Positions 1 through 7,966 of a stretch of DNA of 50,446 nt are shown here, piece after piece (positions within the stretch are counted from its first letter, which is position 1; every line of letters begins with the position of its first letter). Below the pieces are notes generated by a model that had not been told where the DNA came from, did no database searches, and saw only the letters and a program-made list of their open reading frames with translations. The position numbers and the translations under genes are program-made. Source of the DNA: SIAJ01 sp036266155 (GTDB taxonomy: Bacteria > Planctomycetota > Planctomycetia > Gemmatales > Gemmataceae); the NCBI GenBank assembly GCA_036266155.1, contig DATANR010000288.1:1-50446 (forward strand), read 5' to 3'.

Positions 1-803
1 CGGCGTTTCAGCATCATAGCGTGCCTGCCCTCGTCCCAGATTTGACGAGCCATATCCAGCTTGAAATCCACGGGCATTTGCCTGTACCCAATAATGTTTC
101 TCCCACAGACCTCCATGGCCTGGATCTCGATGTCCAGGTAGATGGAATGGCAAAACCGGCGCACAAACTCCCGGTCGCAGACCAACTCCCCGATCGGTTT
201 GTCATAGTCCCGGAAGATCGACGTGTCGGCGGACTTCAAAACCGCTGACCTCGCAGGGAAGGCGACTAGGTCCGGTAACGGCTCCGTCCCACTGTAGGCG
301 ACCCCTGGCCCCCCGTCGGGAGTAGCGATGGAAGCGATTGGAAATGGCTTCGGGCCCCACTTCCCGAGGACCTCAGCATGCTCCGTCAGTTTGACCCGCC
401 AAGCCCCGAGGAGGAGCATGGAGGGTTCGTCGGCCAGCCTATCGTATTTGCAAAAGTACTGGTTGACATCCTGGATCAGATCTTCTGTGAGGGCCAGAAA
501 GAAGCCGGCGACTTCGTGCTCGTCGCCGAGGCGGATGGCCCGGTCGAAATTGTCGGTATAGGCCCGACTCGGGGCGACGACCGAACTCTCGGTCAACATC
601 TCTCGCAAACGCTGCTGGAATTGTCCCAGAAACCCGGCATCGTGGCCGAGCTTGCATCCCAGAAGGATTTTGAAGTCACTGTCTCGCACGCTTGCAAGCC
701 AGGCGCACGCGAATTCGATCTGCCGGAGCAGCGCGTAGCAGTAAGCCGCAATGGTAAACCTGCCGCTTACCAAACCGCATTCGCCTTGGGGCTGGGTTAA
801 CAT
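1..803 (-). CDS. Ferritin-like domain protein, 3' end beyond window
   Basis: An open frame on the minus strand runs from ATG at 803-801 off the left edge without a stop, giving 267 visible codons. It begins MLTQPQGECGLVSGRF. Two helical segments look ferritin-like: an N-terminal one with YCYALLRQIEFACAWL followed by CKLGHDAGFLGQFQQRL, and a second near the edge with FCHSIYLDIEIQAMEVCG followed by ARQIWDEGRHAMMLKR. The E..Q..E and E..RH patterns are those expected of a di-iron or metal-binding ferritin-like bundle, and the C-terminal part resembles DUF455-type proteins. Function is not known; an oxygenase or hydroxylase role in the neighbouring biosynthetic locus is possible. It is divergent from the transporter gene at 1186. 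The in-frame stop upstream at about 850 supports the chosen start. Confidence 0.65.
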   Translation of the reverse strand, partial: MLTQPQGECGLVSGRFTIAAYCYALLRQIEFACAWLASVRDSDFKILLGCKLGHDAGFLGQFQQRLREMLTESSVVAPSRAYTDNFDRAIRLGDEHEVAGFFLALTEDLIQDVNQYFCKYDRLADEPSMLLLGAWRVKLTEHAEVLGKWGPKPFPIASIATPDGGPGVAYSGTEPLPDLVAFPARSAVLKSADTSIFRDYDKPIGELVCDREFVRRFCHSIYLDIEIQAMEVCGRNIIGYRQMPVDFKLDMARQIWDEGRHAMMLKR

Positions 804-1185
804 CGGCTTTGAACACCTCAAAACCCCGTTTGTGTTCAGTGGGACGCTTCACCACGGGGGCAGAATCAGGAAGGGATCGATTCAGTGAGAATAGTGATGA
901 TAGCCGAACCCCGAGAGGGGGCCAAACAACCGAGCCCAGCGCGATTTGGCATTGGCACGGCGACCCTCGCCTAGCCCCTGATCAGCCCGCGACGGCAAGT
1001 CCTCATTCCGGCCCGCCGGCCAGGCGCTGCAAATTTCCGGGCTTGCCTCTCGTACCATCGGAGAATAACATACCGCCTCGCGCAAGCACTTCTCACCGAA
1101 ACAGGTTCTCGAGCAGCGCCATGATCTTTGCGGCAACGGTGGTGCTTGCCAACAGTGGGAACCTTCGACACGATCAAACGACCAC
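804..1185. other. Intergenic region between divergent genes
   Basis: About 380 bases separate the divergent ferritin-like and transporter genes. Open frames here have no recognisable product and no family-like composition, so I treat the stretch as a promoter-bearing spacer. I could not pick out a convincing -35/-10 pair. Confidence 0.45.
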
Positions 1186-2496
1186 ATGCTGCTCCGCACC
1201 GTCACCCTTGGCCTAGCGGGTTTCTTCCTGATCGGGTCGTTCAACATCACACAAACGGCGATCAACTCGCTGGTCCTCAATACATTCGGTCCTGAAGGCA
1301 TTCCCCTGGCCGACCTGTTCAAGGCGGGGACGGCGACTCTGTTCTGCGCGATTGTGCTGTATCAGCGCAAGCTCCGTGTAAAGCTGTCCCGTGTGGTGAT
1401 CGGCCTTAACAGTTTGGCCATGGTCTATCTGTTGATCTTTCCCCTGTTACAGCACCTGCTGCCCGGGCTTCGCCAGACGCTCGTGCTTGCACTCGCTCTG
1501 AACGGGAGCGCCCTCATCACCTCGGGGATCTACAGTGTGTGGATGCTGTTCACTACAGTCGTGCCCGGGGCCAAAACCAAACATTTCACCCTGTTCTCTG
1601 TTTTTCTCCAGGTTGCCGCAGTCGCCGCCGTCTATCTCATTCGCTACCTGCTCGCCACTCACAACATCAGCGAGCTACTTCGTTATGGTGCATCGGGGTA
1701 TGCCGTTGCTTATTCCCTTGTCGGCATTGCCATGCTTCGGTACAGCGGAGTAGGCGGTCGACTCGCGGACTTTGCCGAAATCGAGGATAAGGCGGCCCAG
1801 CAACCGCTGCGGGCCATCGCCGGCGCGTTTTCGCGCCCGTACCTTCGCGGACTATTTCTTGTCATCATCCTTGATGTGGCCTTTGGATCCATGGTGGCAT
1901 GGCGCGTGTTTCGACTCGCTGCCCAGGAACATGCCGTCGAGGACGTGGCCTTACTTCTGAACCGCTACGGGGAATACGTGAGCTGGGGGGCCCTACTGTC
2001 ACAGCTGGTTGCCGTGCCATTCTTCTTTCACGTGCTCACCCCGAGGTACGGCCTGTTGGTTCTTCCGACCGCAGGTATGCTCGTGGTCACAGCCGTCGGG
2101 CTTGGCGTGCCGGCGGCGGCGGCGATTCCTATTGTCGCCACGTATACCGCGCTCGACTACACAGTGAATAACTGCATGCGCGAGTCGCTCTACATGTCGC
2201 TGCCGCTGACGGTGAAAGTGCATTTCAAGTCCGTGTTCGCCTTTCTCGCGCCGCGAGCCGGTTCTGTGTGTGGCTCGCTCCTACTGCTCGCTGCTTCGCG
2301 CTGGGGCCTGTGGCTGTGGTTCGCCGCCTTGGTCGTCGTCGGGACGATGTGGGTTCTCGTGGCCTGGCGTGTGCTCCGCTTCTACGGTATCTACAGCGCC
2401 GAGGGGGCCAAGCAGGTCCAGGTCGCAACTATCGACGAGATCGGCGTCACGGTCTCCGAGGAACATCCATTGCCAACCACGGAGAAGATTGGATGA
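1186..2496 (+). CDS. NTT/MFS-like membrane transporter
   Basis: The 436-aa product is almost entirely hydrophobic, with about 11-12 membrane segments. The C-terminal half has the pattern ALDYTVNNCMRESLYMSLPL followed by VKVHFKSVFAF and a conserved Arg. This resembles the bacterial ATP/ADP-translocase-like (NTT/TLC) family, where R.xxREaLY..l....Kf.aKsfid is typical. In free-living bacteria such proteins are not proven nucleotide carriers; this one may instead export or import a precursor or product. It is the first gene of a tight operon: its TGA overlaps the next ATG by four bases (ATGA at 2493-2496). The start is the first ATG in the frame and its Shine-Dalgarno is weak, so a slightly different start is possible. 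Confidence 0.7.
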   Translation: MLLRTVTLGLAGFFLIGSFNITQTAINSLVLNTFGPEGIPLADLFKAGTATLFCAIVLYQRKLRVKLSRVVIGLNSLAMVYLLIFPLLQHLLPGLRQTLVLALALNGSALITSGIYSVWMLFTTVVPGAKTKHFTLFSVFLQVAAVAAVYLIRYLLATHNISELLRYGASGYAVAYSLVGIAMLRYSGVGGRLADFAEIEDKAAQQPLRAIAGAFSRPYLRGLFLVIILDVAFGSMVAWRVFRLAAQEHAVEDVALLLNRYGEYVSWGALLSQLVAVPFFFHVLTPRYGLLVLPTAGMLVVTAVGLGVPAAAAIPIVATYTALDYTVNNCMRESLYMSLPLTVKVHFKSVFAFLAPRAGSVCGSLLLLAASRWGLWLWFAALVVVGTMWVLVAWRVLRFYGIYSAEGAKQVQVATIDEIGVTVSEEHPLPTTEKIG

Positions 2497-4049
2497 GCGT
2501 CTGGGACGTGATGCTGGGGCTCGGTCTCTGCGCCGGCTGGTTGACTGCCGTGTACTTTCTGCTCAGTGCGGCCCAGTTGGCGCACAGGTGCGAGCGCTCG
2601 TTTCGTTGGCTGCGCGGAGGCGAGAGCGCTCGCACGGCGCCGTCACGCTCTCCCCAACTCGTGCTGATCTGGCCAATGCTGCGTGAGGATGCGCTGGTCA
2701 GCCGGGCACTGGGCCAACTCCTCGACGAGGTGCGGGCCAGGGCGTCGGTAGAAGTCGTGGTGATCAGCACCGCCAGAGAGGAGGTGCAGCGAGACGAAGC
2801 CCGCAATCGCCTGGAGACCGGCCTGATCGTCGGCTCCGCGTCCGACGACCTCAGACCGCTCGCGCAGCTTGCCCTGAACCGCTCAGCGGTCGAGAAATTC
2901 CTGAGTCTGGCGTGGGGATCGCCGGCCGATCGCGTCGCGGCGGCAGAATTGCTCCGCGCAAGCCCGCGTCCGTTGACCGTCGAGGTGGCGCGCACCGTGG
3001 CTGGGGAACTGAACAGTAAGTGCGGCCGCAACGCCTTCTTCGTGGTCGAGGCCCCCGCGACCGCCGCCGGCAAGGTTGGCCAGATGAACGCGGGGCTCGC
3101 CTGGTGGAAAGAGCATCGATTCTTGGCCGATGGCCGGGACACCTACGTCGGCGTCTACGATGCCGACTCGCAACCCGACGCCCGTGTCTTCCAGGTAATC
3201 GACCAGGTGGTGGGTGAGCGGGAAGCGGCAGGGGGGCGGGCTCCGGCGGTTCTTCAGCAGGTGTCGTGTTACTGTCAGAACCTGAACACCCTGCCGGGAC
3301 TGGCCGGAGCCCTGAGTATTGCCGACGGCCTCGCCCAGACACGCTGGGCCTTGGGCTTCGAGCTGCCGCTGTACGCCGACTACAGCGCCGCAGTGCGGGC
3401 TGGCAGATTGCGCCGCTTGGTCTACTGCGTCGGGCACGGCTGCTTCGTGTTGCTGGCCTGGCTGGACCGCATTGGTGGTTTTCCCATGCAGAGCCCCAAC
3501 GACGACCTGGCGCTGGGTTACCTGGCCTCGCTTTCCGCCGAAGAGGTCTATCCACTGCGCGCGCTGGATTATTGCGACGTTGCCCCCGATCCATTGGCGA
3601 CGATTCGTCAGTCGCGTTTCTGGTTTCTCGGCTCGGCGCGATTCCAGACCGACCTGGCCATTTATCGCCAAGCGTTCGGTTTCCGTCCCGGGCTGCTGCA
3701 GATGTTGGTACTGCTCGTTGATGGACGGCTCCGCAACTTTTGTTGGGCGTGGCGGCCGGCGTTCTGGCTGGCCGCCGTGCTGTTCGCCGTCTTCACCCAG
3801 GCCTGGCTCCTCCTCGGCGTACTCCTAGCCGCTCATCTGCTCTACGTCCAGGTGGGTCTGGTCCACACGCTGACCGTCCTGCGGCGCTTGCCCGGGGCGG
3901 CGCATCGCGTTGGGCTACCATCGCTATCCTGGCCGCGACTGTTCCTTGTTGCCGTTGTTGCCAGCGTGACCTTCTTCTTGCGTGGCATCGGCCCGATGCT
4001 GGGCAGCATCGGGCTGATGCCACGCAAGCCCATCAAGATCGAACGGTGA
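2493..4049 (+). CDS. Membrane glycosyltransferase, GT2-like
   Basis: The 518-aa protein is translationally coupled to the transporter (ATGA overlap). It has an N-terminal membrane segment (residues about 5-30), a GT-A-like cytoplasmic domain, and three or four C-terminal membrane segments (about 405-500). In the catalytic part, GVYDADSQPD carries the DxD nucleotide-sugar/metal motif, and GGFPMQSPNDDLALGYLASL supplies the downstream acidic box of processive or membrane GT2 enzymes. The likely role is transfer of an activated sugar to a lipid- or membrane-held acceptor, using the sugar nucleotide made by the next gene's product. Longer readings that begin inside the preceding gene are rejected because MSVWDVMLGLGL is the natural hydrophobic start. 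Substrate cannot be told from sequence. Confidence 0.75.
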   Translation: MSVWDVMLGLGLCAGWLTAVYFLLSAAQLAHRCERSFRWLRGGESARTAPSRSPQLVLIWPMLREDALVSRALGQLLDEVRARASVEVVVISTAREEVQRDEARNRLETGLIVGSASDDLRPLAQLALNRSAVEKFLSLAWGSPADRVAAAELLRASPRPLTVEVARTVAGELNSKCGRNAFFVVEAPATAAGKVGQMNAGLAWWKEHRFLADGRDTYVGVYDADSQPDARVFQVIDQVVGEREAAGGRAPAVLQQVSCYCQNLNTLPGLAGALSIADGLAQTRWALGFELPLYADYSAAVRAGRLRRLVYCVGHGCFVLLAWLDRIGGFPMQSPNDDLALGYLASLSAEEVYPLRALDYCDVAPDPLATIRQSRFWFLGSARFQTDLAIYRQAFGFRPGLLQMLVLLVDGRLRNFCWAWRPAFWLAAVLFAVFTQAWLLLGVLLAAHLLYVQVGLVHTLTVLRRLPGAAHRVGLPSLSWPRLFLVAVVASVTFFLRGIGPMLGSIGLMPRKPIKIER

Positions 4050-4055
4050 TTCATT

Positions 4056-5342
4056 ATGCCCCGCGCACTGCTGCTGGCGGCCGGCAATGGCCAGCGCCTC
4101 CGCCCACTCACGGACCGCACGCCCAAGTGCCTGCTCCCTATTCTCGGGCGGCCGCTGCTCGATTACTGGGTGGACGAACTGGTGGCCTGCGGCGTCGCCG
4201 AGGCGCGGGTGAACACCCATGCTCATCGAAGCCAGATGACCAGCTTCATCGAGCGAATTAACCGTCGCGGTGGGCTCCGGTTAAGCGAAAGCCACGAGCC
4301 CGAACTGCTCGGTTCCGCCGGAGCGATGTCCGCCAACGCCGATCTGGCTGACAGGACTGACGCTGTCCTCATCATTTACGCCGACAACTTCTCCACCGTC
4401 AGGCTGGAGCAATTGCTGGCGTTCCACCGCTGCCACGGCGACGGCTTCACCATGTTGCTATACCGTCCAGACGAGCCGAGGCAGTGCGGTATCGCAGTGC
4501 TGAACGGAGACGACCGGATCACTGCGTTCGTCGAGAAACCGGTCGAGCCGCCCGGCGAGTGGGCCAACGCCGGGGTCTATGTGTTGAGCCCGGACCTTTA
4601 TCGCCAGGTGGCGCGGATGGGCGCCTTCGACATCGGCTTCGACGTCTTGCCACGGCTTGTGGGGGAAATGCGCGGGCTGCGCGCTGCAGGCTATCACCGC
4701 GACATCGGGTCACTTCCCGCCTATGAGCGTGCCTGCACCGACGCGGCGGCGGTACTGCCGGCCGCCGGCTACTTTTCCGACAGCATGCGCCGCGCTGTCT
4801 TCCTCGATCGGGATGGCACGCTGCTGGAATACGTGCCCTACCTGTCCGACCCGGCCCAGGTTCGGCTGGCCGCGGGTGCTGTCGCTGCCGTCCGACGGCT
4901 TCGCGCTCGGGGGTTCGCCTGCGTGGTGGTCACGAACCAGGCTCAAATTGGCCGCGGACTACTGAGCCTGGAGAGACTCACCGCGATTCACGAGGAGATG
5001 CGGCGGCAACTTGCCGCCGCCGGTGTCGTGCTGGACGGGTTGTATTTCTGTCCCGTTGCGCCGACCTCGAGCGACCGCGCCCAGATCAATCACCCCGATC
5101 GCAAGCCGGGTCCGGGGATGCTTATCCAGGCAGCCCGCGACCTTCATTTACGTCTGGATGCCTCGTGGATAGTCGGCGACATGGTCAGCGACGTCTTGGC
5201 TGGTCGCAACGCCCACTGCCGTGGCGAGATCCTGCTCACCGGAGGGCATCCGCTGACGGCCGCAGACCTCGAAGCCGTCGGGCCGGTGCGAACCGCTCCT
5301 GACCTAGCGACGGCCGGAGATCTGATTCTGGAGGAGTGCTAA
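4056..5342 (+). CDS. Sugar nucleotidyltransferase fused to HAD phosphatase
   Basis: The 428-aa bifunctional protein has two clear domains. Residues 1-235 are an NDP-sugar pyrophosphorylase: LLLAAGNGQRLRPLTDRTPK is the nucleotide-binding signature, IIYADNF the metal Asp region, FVEKP the sugar-binding motif, and DIGSLPAYERA the usual end. Residues 244-428 are a HAD phosphatase of the GmhB/HisB-N type: FLDRDGT (nucleophile DxD), VVTNQ, RKPGPGM and GDMVSD. Known D-glycero-D-manno-heptose pathways use a bisphosphate phosphatase (GmhB) followed by a nucleotidyltransferase (HddC/HldE), so one chain may do both final steps and give an NDP-heptose or related sugar. It lies seven bases after the glycosyltransferase, which could use the product. 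Confidence 0.85.
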   Translation: MPRALLLAAGNGQRLRPLTDRTPKCLLPILGRPLLDYWVDELVACGVAEARVNTHAHRSQMTSFIERINRRGGLRLSESHEPELLGSAGAMSANADLADRTDAVLIIYADNFSTVRLEQLLAFHRCHGDGFTMLLYRPDEPRQCGIAVLNGDDRITAFVEKPVEPPGEWANAGVYVLSPDLYRQVARMGAFDIGFDVLPRLVGEMRGLRAAGYHRDIGSLPAYERACTDAAAVLPAAGYFSDSMRRAVFLDRDGTLLEYVPYLSDPAQVRLAAGAVAAVRRLRARGFACVVVTNQAQIGRGLLSLERLTAIHEEMRRQLAAAGVVLDGLYFCPVAPTSSDRAQINHPDRKPGPGMLIQAARDLHLRLDASWIVGDMVSDVLAGRNAHCRGEILLTGGHPLTAADLEAVGPVRTAPDLATAGDLILEEC

Positions 5343-6055
5343 TGTGGGATTTGTTCGGCCAAGCCCTGGAAGCGTTTCACGAACGTGGCGCCTGCGCGCC
5401 GTACCTGTGGCGGCGCGACGACAACACCGCGTGCGAGGAACCTATCGCTTTCTACTTCGCGTCTCTGGAGCAGTGGCGGGTGCAGGAGCTGTCGGCACTG
5501 GAAATGGTCGCCGGCCGCGTCCTGGACGCCGGCTGCGGCGCGGGCAAGCACGTGCTCGAGTTCCAGTGCCGTGGACTGGAAACGGTAGGCATTGAAGTGT
5601 CACCCGGCGCGCTGCGGGTCAGTCGGGCCCGTGGCGGCCGCGACATCCTTCTCATGGACCTGTTTGCTCTCGAGTTCCCGCCGGACTGCTTCGATTGCAT
5701 AACGCTATTCACCAATAACCTTTCGCTGGGCGGAACTCCCGAGGGGGTGACGCGCTTGCTCCGTGGACTGGCTGCGGTGTTGCGCCGGGGCGGTCGAGTG
5801 GTGCTGACGAACCTCGACGTCACGCGCAGTGGAACAGCTGCCGATCGGGCCTATCAGGCGGCAAACGTCGCTGCCGGCCGATTCTCCGGGCAAATCCGCA
5901 TGCGCGCCGAGTATGCCGGGCAACTCGGTGGTTGGATCGACTGGCTTTTCGTCACCCCTGCCGAGTTGGAGGCGTTAGCCGCGCCCAGTGGCTGGCGCGT
6001 CGATCAAGTGGTCGATTGCGGCGGGCCGTATTGCGCCTGCCTGGTGAGGAAATGA
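5342..6055 (+). CDS. Class I SAM-dependent methyltransferase
   Basis: The 237-aa protein has the class I Rossmann signature VLDAGCGAGKHVLEF (motif I), an acidic residue after the next strand (VGIEVSP), and a later LTNLD strand, as in small-molecule O/N/C-methyltransferases. The ATG at 5342 overlaps the stop of the preceding gene (TAATG) and follows GGAGGA at 5330-5335, a strong ribosome site, so I prefer it to the GTG two codons upstream. It is the last gene of the four-gene operon and probably methylates the sugar or the final product. Substrate unknown. Confidence 0.8.
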   Translation: MWDLFGQALEAFHERGACAPYLWRRDDNTACEEPIAFYFASLEQWRVQELSALEMVAGRVLDAGCGAGKHVLEFQCRGLETVGIEVSPGALRVSRARGGRDILLMDLFALEFPPDCFDCITLFTNNLSLGGTPEGVTRLLRGLAAVLRRGGRVVLTNLDVTRSGTAADRAYQAANVAAGRFSGQIRMRAEYAGQLGGWIDWLFVTPAELEALAAPSGWRVDQVVDCGGPYCACLVRK

Positions 6056-6150
6056 AGTGTCACTTCTCGTTTTCTCCCCTTCTACAAGCCTCACATAGGT
6101 CGCCCTCCTTGATTCGGCCACGGGCAGGCCAGGTGACAGGTCCACAGGTC

Positions 6151-6179
6151 TTTCCGTTAGTTGGTGGCCGGACTATACT
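6151..6179 (+). promoter_or_regulatory. Sigma-70-like promoter for the 75-aa peptide gene
   Basis: TTTCCG at 6151-6156 and TATACT at 6174-6179 are separated by exactly 17 bases. The -10 has one mismatch to TATAAT; the -35 is weak. It lies about 47 bases upstream of the peptide ATG, which suggests the peptide is transcribed separately from the operon before it. Confidence 0.45.
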
Positions 6180-6225
6180 CAAAACAGGTTGGTGTCTAAT
6201 CCACAGCGAAAAAGGAACGAATGAA

Positions 6226-6453
6226 ATGGCGCAAAAAAAACCCAGTCCCAGTATTCATCAGGAGTTGTCTCTGAACGACGCGATCTCGATGTTGCAGAAA
6301 CTGCGAGATCGTGTGGGTAACATCGACAGTTTCCTGAATGTGACCAGCGCGGCCTCGGGACAGGGCAATGTCAGCACGCGACCTGGAGATGACCCGGGAT
6401 TCATCCTGAGCCTCGTCGCGAGTGAAGGCAGTGGCACATCGCCCACCACATGA
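6226..6453 (+). CDS. 75-aa peptide, possible precursor or carrier
   Basis: A short gene starts at ATG 6226 after AAAGGAACGA (6211-6220), a good ribosome site. The frame is open further upstream, but only with unlikely sequence. The N-terminal half is polar and probably helical (SIHQELSLNDAISMLQKLRD); the C-terminal half is rich in Gly, Ser, Thr and Asp (SAASGQGNVSTRPGDDPGF, then SEGSGTSPTT). This leader/core-like split resembles precursors of ribosomally made, modified peptides, and two radical SAM genes lie in the same locus. I do not recognise the family, and it has no cysteine. It could equally be a small partner protein. Its own promoter and the hairpin behind it suggest expression at a level different from its neighbours. 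Confidence 0.55.
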   Translation: MAQKKPSPSIHQELSLNDAISMLQKLRDRVGNIDSFLNVTSAASGQGNVSTRPGDDPGFILSLVASEGSGTSPTT

Positions 6454-6474
6454 TGGGCGTCTTGCTAACTGGAA

Positions 6475-6506
6475 CGTGGTCAACCAGATGAGGGTGGTTG
6501 ACCACG
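6475..6506 (+). terminator. Strong hairpin after the peptide gene
   Basis: CGTGGTCAACC (6475-6485) and GGTTGACCACG (6496-6506) form a perfect 11-bp stem with a 10-base loop. No clear T run follows, so it may attenuate or protect the message rather than fully terminate it. A smaller hairpin, GCCCA/TGGGC at 6441-6458, overlaps the stop codon. Confidence 0.6.
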
Positions 6507-6540
6507 GTCTGTTAATCGCGGACCGAGATCATTACCGACA

Positions 6541-7935
6541 ATGCATTTAACCAAAGAGCGATTTTCCTCAGACGAATTCCTGGATTTGGTATCGAGCAGC
6601 CCCAATGAAGCATTGCGGCCTGCGCTCTCTCTTTCCGGCCTGGACGCAGAAGCGTTCTCGCTGGTTTGCCTCGCAGACACCATCACCTATGCAAGGTCGC
6701 AGTGTATACGCTATAGCACGGTCTGCCCCCCCAAATTGGAAGCCTTCTCGCAATTGGAATCACTTCCTATCCTCACACGTCGAGAAATCGACGAAGACAT
6801 TAGTCCTATCTGTGTCAGAGGCGAAAAGGTCTGCCGGTATTCGACTACATCTGCCACAACAACTGGCCACTCTCTTTTTGTGCCCCACTCCTCTCCTGAG
6901 GACGAGGCGGTTTCGCGTTATCACCGCCTGGTCTTCGGTTTCACGGGCACCAAAAATCTCATCTTGCGGCTAGTCCCCTGCGGACGATCGATCGGTGGTG
7001 GGTCAGGGATTGCAGGTCGAGAGTTCCTCGCTGCATTCGATTCGAACGCCGCGAGGGAGACAACAGCAGACAACTGGGATTACATTATCGCGCAACTCTT
7101 CGGCCAGTTCCCAGGGCCAGAAGGCAACCAGCGGATCGGCAGCATTCATGCCACGCCGCCATTTGGGCTGATTGCCCTTACAAAATTCATGAAGGCAAGG
7201 GGCGTGGATCCGCGTGAGACAGGGGTTCACTCACTCCTGGTCACTGGTTCCTGGATTGGCAAGCACTCGCGGTCGATGCTGGAACAATTCTGGAACGCAC
7301 GCGTACATACCAACTTCAGCTGCTCCGAGTTGAACGGTACAGCCGCCGAATGTCAGATCCACAAGGGCAGATACCACTTCAGCCACCTTGTCTATCCTGA
7401 GGTTGTCGACCGCTATTCGCACAGGCCCGTTCCTGTTGGTGGAGAAGGCAGATTGGTACTGACCGGAGTCTATCCTTTCCACCGGGCCTGCATATTCCTG
7501 CGCTACGCCGTGGGCGACTGGGCACGCTGGCTAGGCAGCGTGGCCTGCGAGTGCGGTCGAGAGGCACGAACGATCGAGCACTTGGGGCGCGAGCGGGATG
7601 TGCTGGCTGTCGAGAATTCGGACGGTGTGACCCTTTTCCTCTCGTCACCGGCCATTCTCAATACGTTGGATCAATTCGATTGGATCCCCAAGATCCCCCT
7701 CCCGCAATTTCGTTGGAATTTGCATCACACCGGGAAAAAGGCCCTGATCCATATCGATGTCGAATGCTATACAATTTGTGGCCCAATCTGGAAGAAGCGA
7801 TCGGAAGAGGCCATCGCTGTGGCGCTACTTGCGGAACTGCCTCATCTGAAAGCAGAGGCTGACTCGGGCGCCATAGCTATCGATGTCCAGCTAAGGCCAC
7901 GAGGGCACTTGACACACGATGTCAGAATTCCGTGA
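6541..7935 (+). CDS. PaaK-like adenylate-forming enzyme
   Basis: The 464-aa protein resembles phenylacetate-CoA ligase and coenzyme F390 synthetase-like enzymes. The Ser/Thr-rich P-loop is YSTTSATTTGHSLFVPHS, followed by GVHSLLVTGSWIGKHSRSML, the SELNGTAAECQ region, GGEGRLVLTGVYPF, a CECGRE motif, then HLGRERDVL and the C-terminal small domain. Members activate a carboxylic acid as acyl-adenylate and pass it to CoA, a carrier or an amine. The P-loop is less canonical than SSGTTG, so activity is not certain. It follows the peptide gene and hairpin and ends 31 bases from the convergent Gfo/Idh gene. The start at 6541 has only a weak ribosome site. Confidence 0.7.
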   Translation: MHLTKERFSSDEFLDLVSSSPNEALRPALSLSGLDAEAFSLVCLADTITYARSQCIRYSTVCPPKLEAFSQLESLPILTRREIDEDISPICVRGEKVCRYSTTSATTTGHSLFVPHSSPEDEAVSRYHRLVFGFTGTKNLILRLVPCGRSIGGGSGIAGREFLAAFDSNAARETTADNWDYIIAQLFGQFPGPEGNQRIGSIHATPPFGLIALTKFMKARGVDPRETGVHSLLVTGSWIGKHSRSMLEQFWNARVHTNFSCSELNGTAAECQIHKGRYHFSHLVYPEVVDRYSHRPVPVGGEGRLVLTGVYPFHRACIFLRYAVGDWARWLGSVACECGREARTIEHLGRERDVLAVENSDGVTLFLSSPAILNTLDQFDWIPKIPLPQFRWNLHHTGKKALIHIDVECYTICGPIWKKRSEEAIAVALLAELPHLKAEADSGAIAIDVQLRPRGHLTHDVRIP

Positions 7936-7966
7936 AAGAATAGGCTAATCCAGATACGGCATATGA

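Noticed and set aside
378..800. 140-codon plus-strand reading frame
   Set aside because: Antisense to the ferritin-like gene, which fills 1-803 on the minus strand and has recognisable helices.
2447..3671. Long minus-strand frames inside the glycosyltransferase gene
   Set aside because: Arg/Ser-rich, no domains; typical antisense shadows in high G+C coding DNA.
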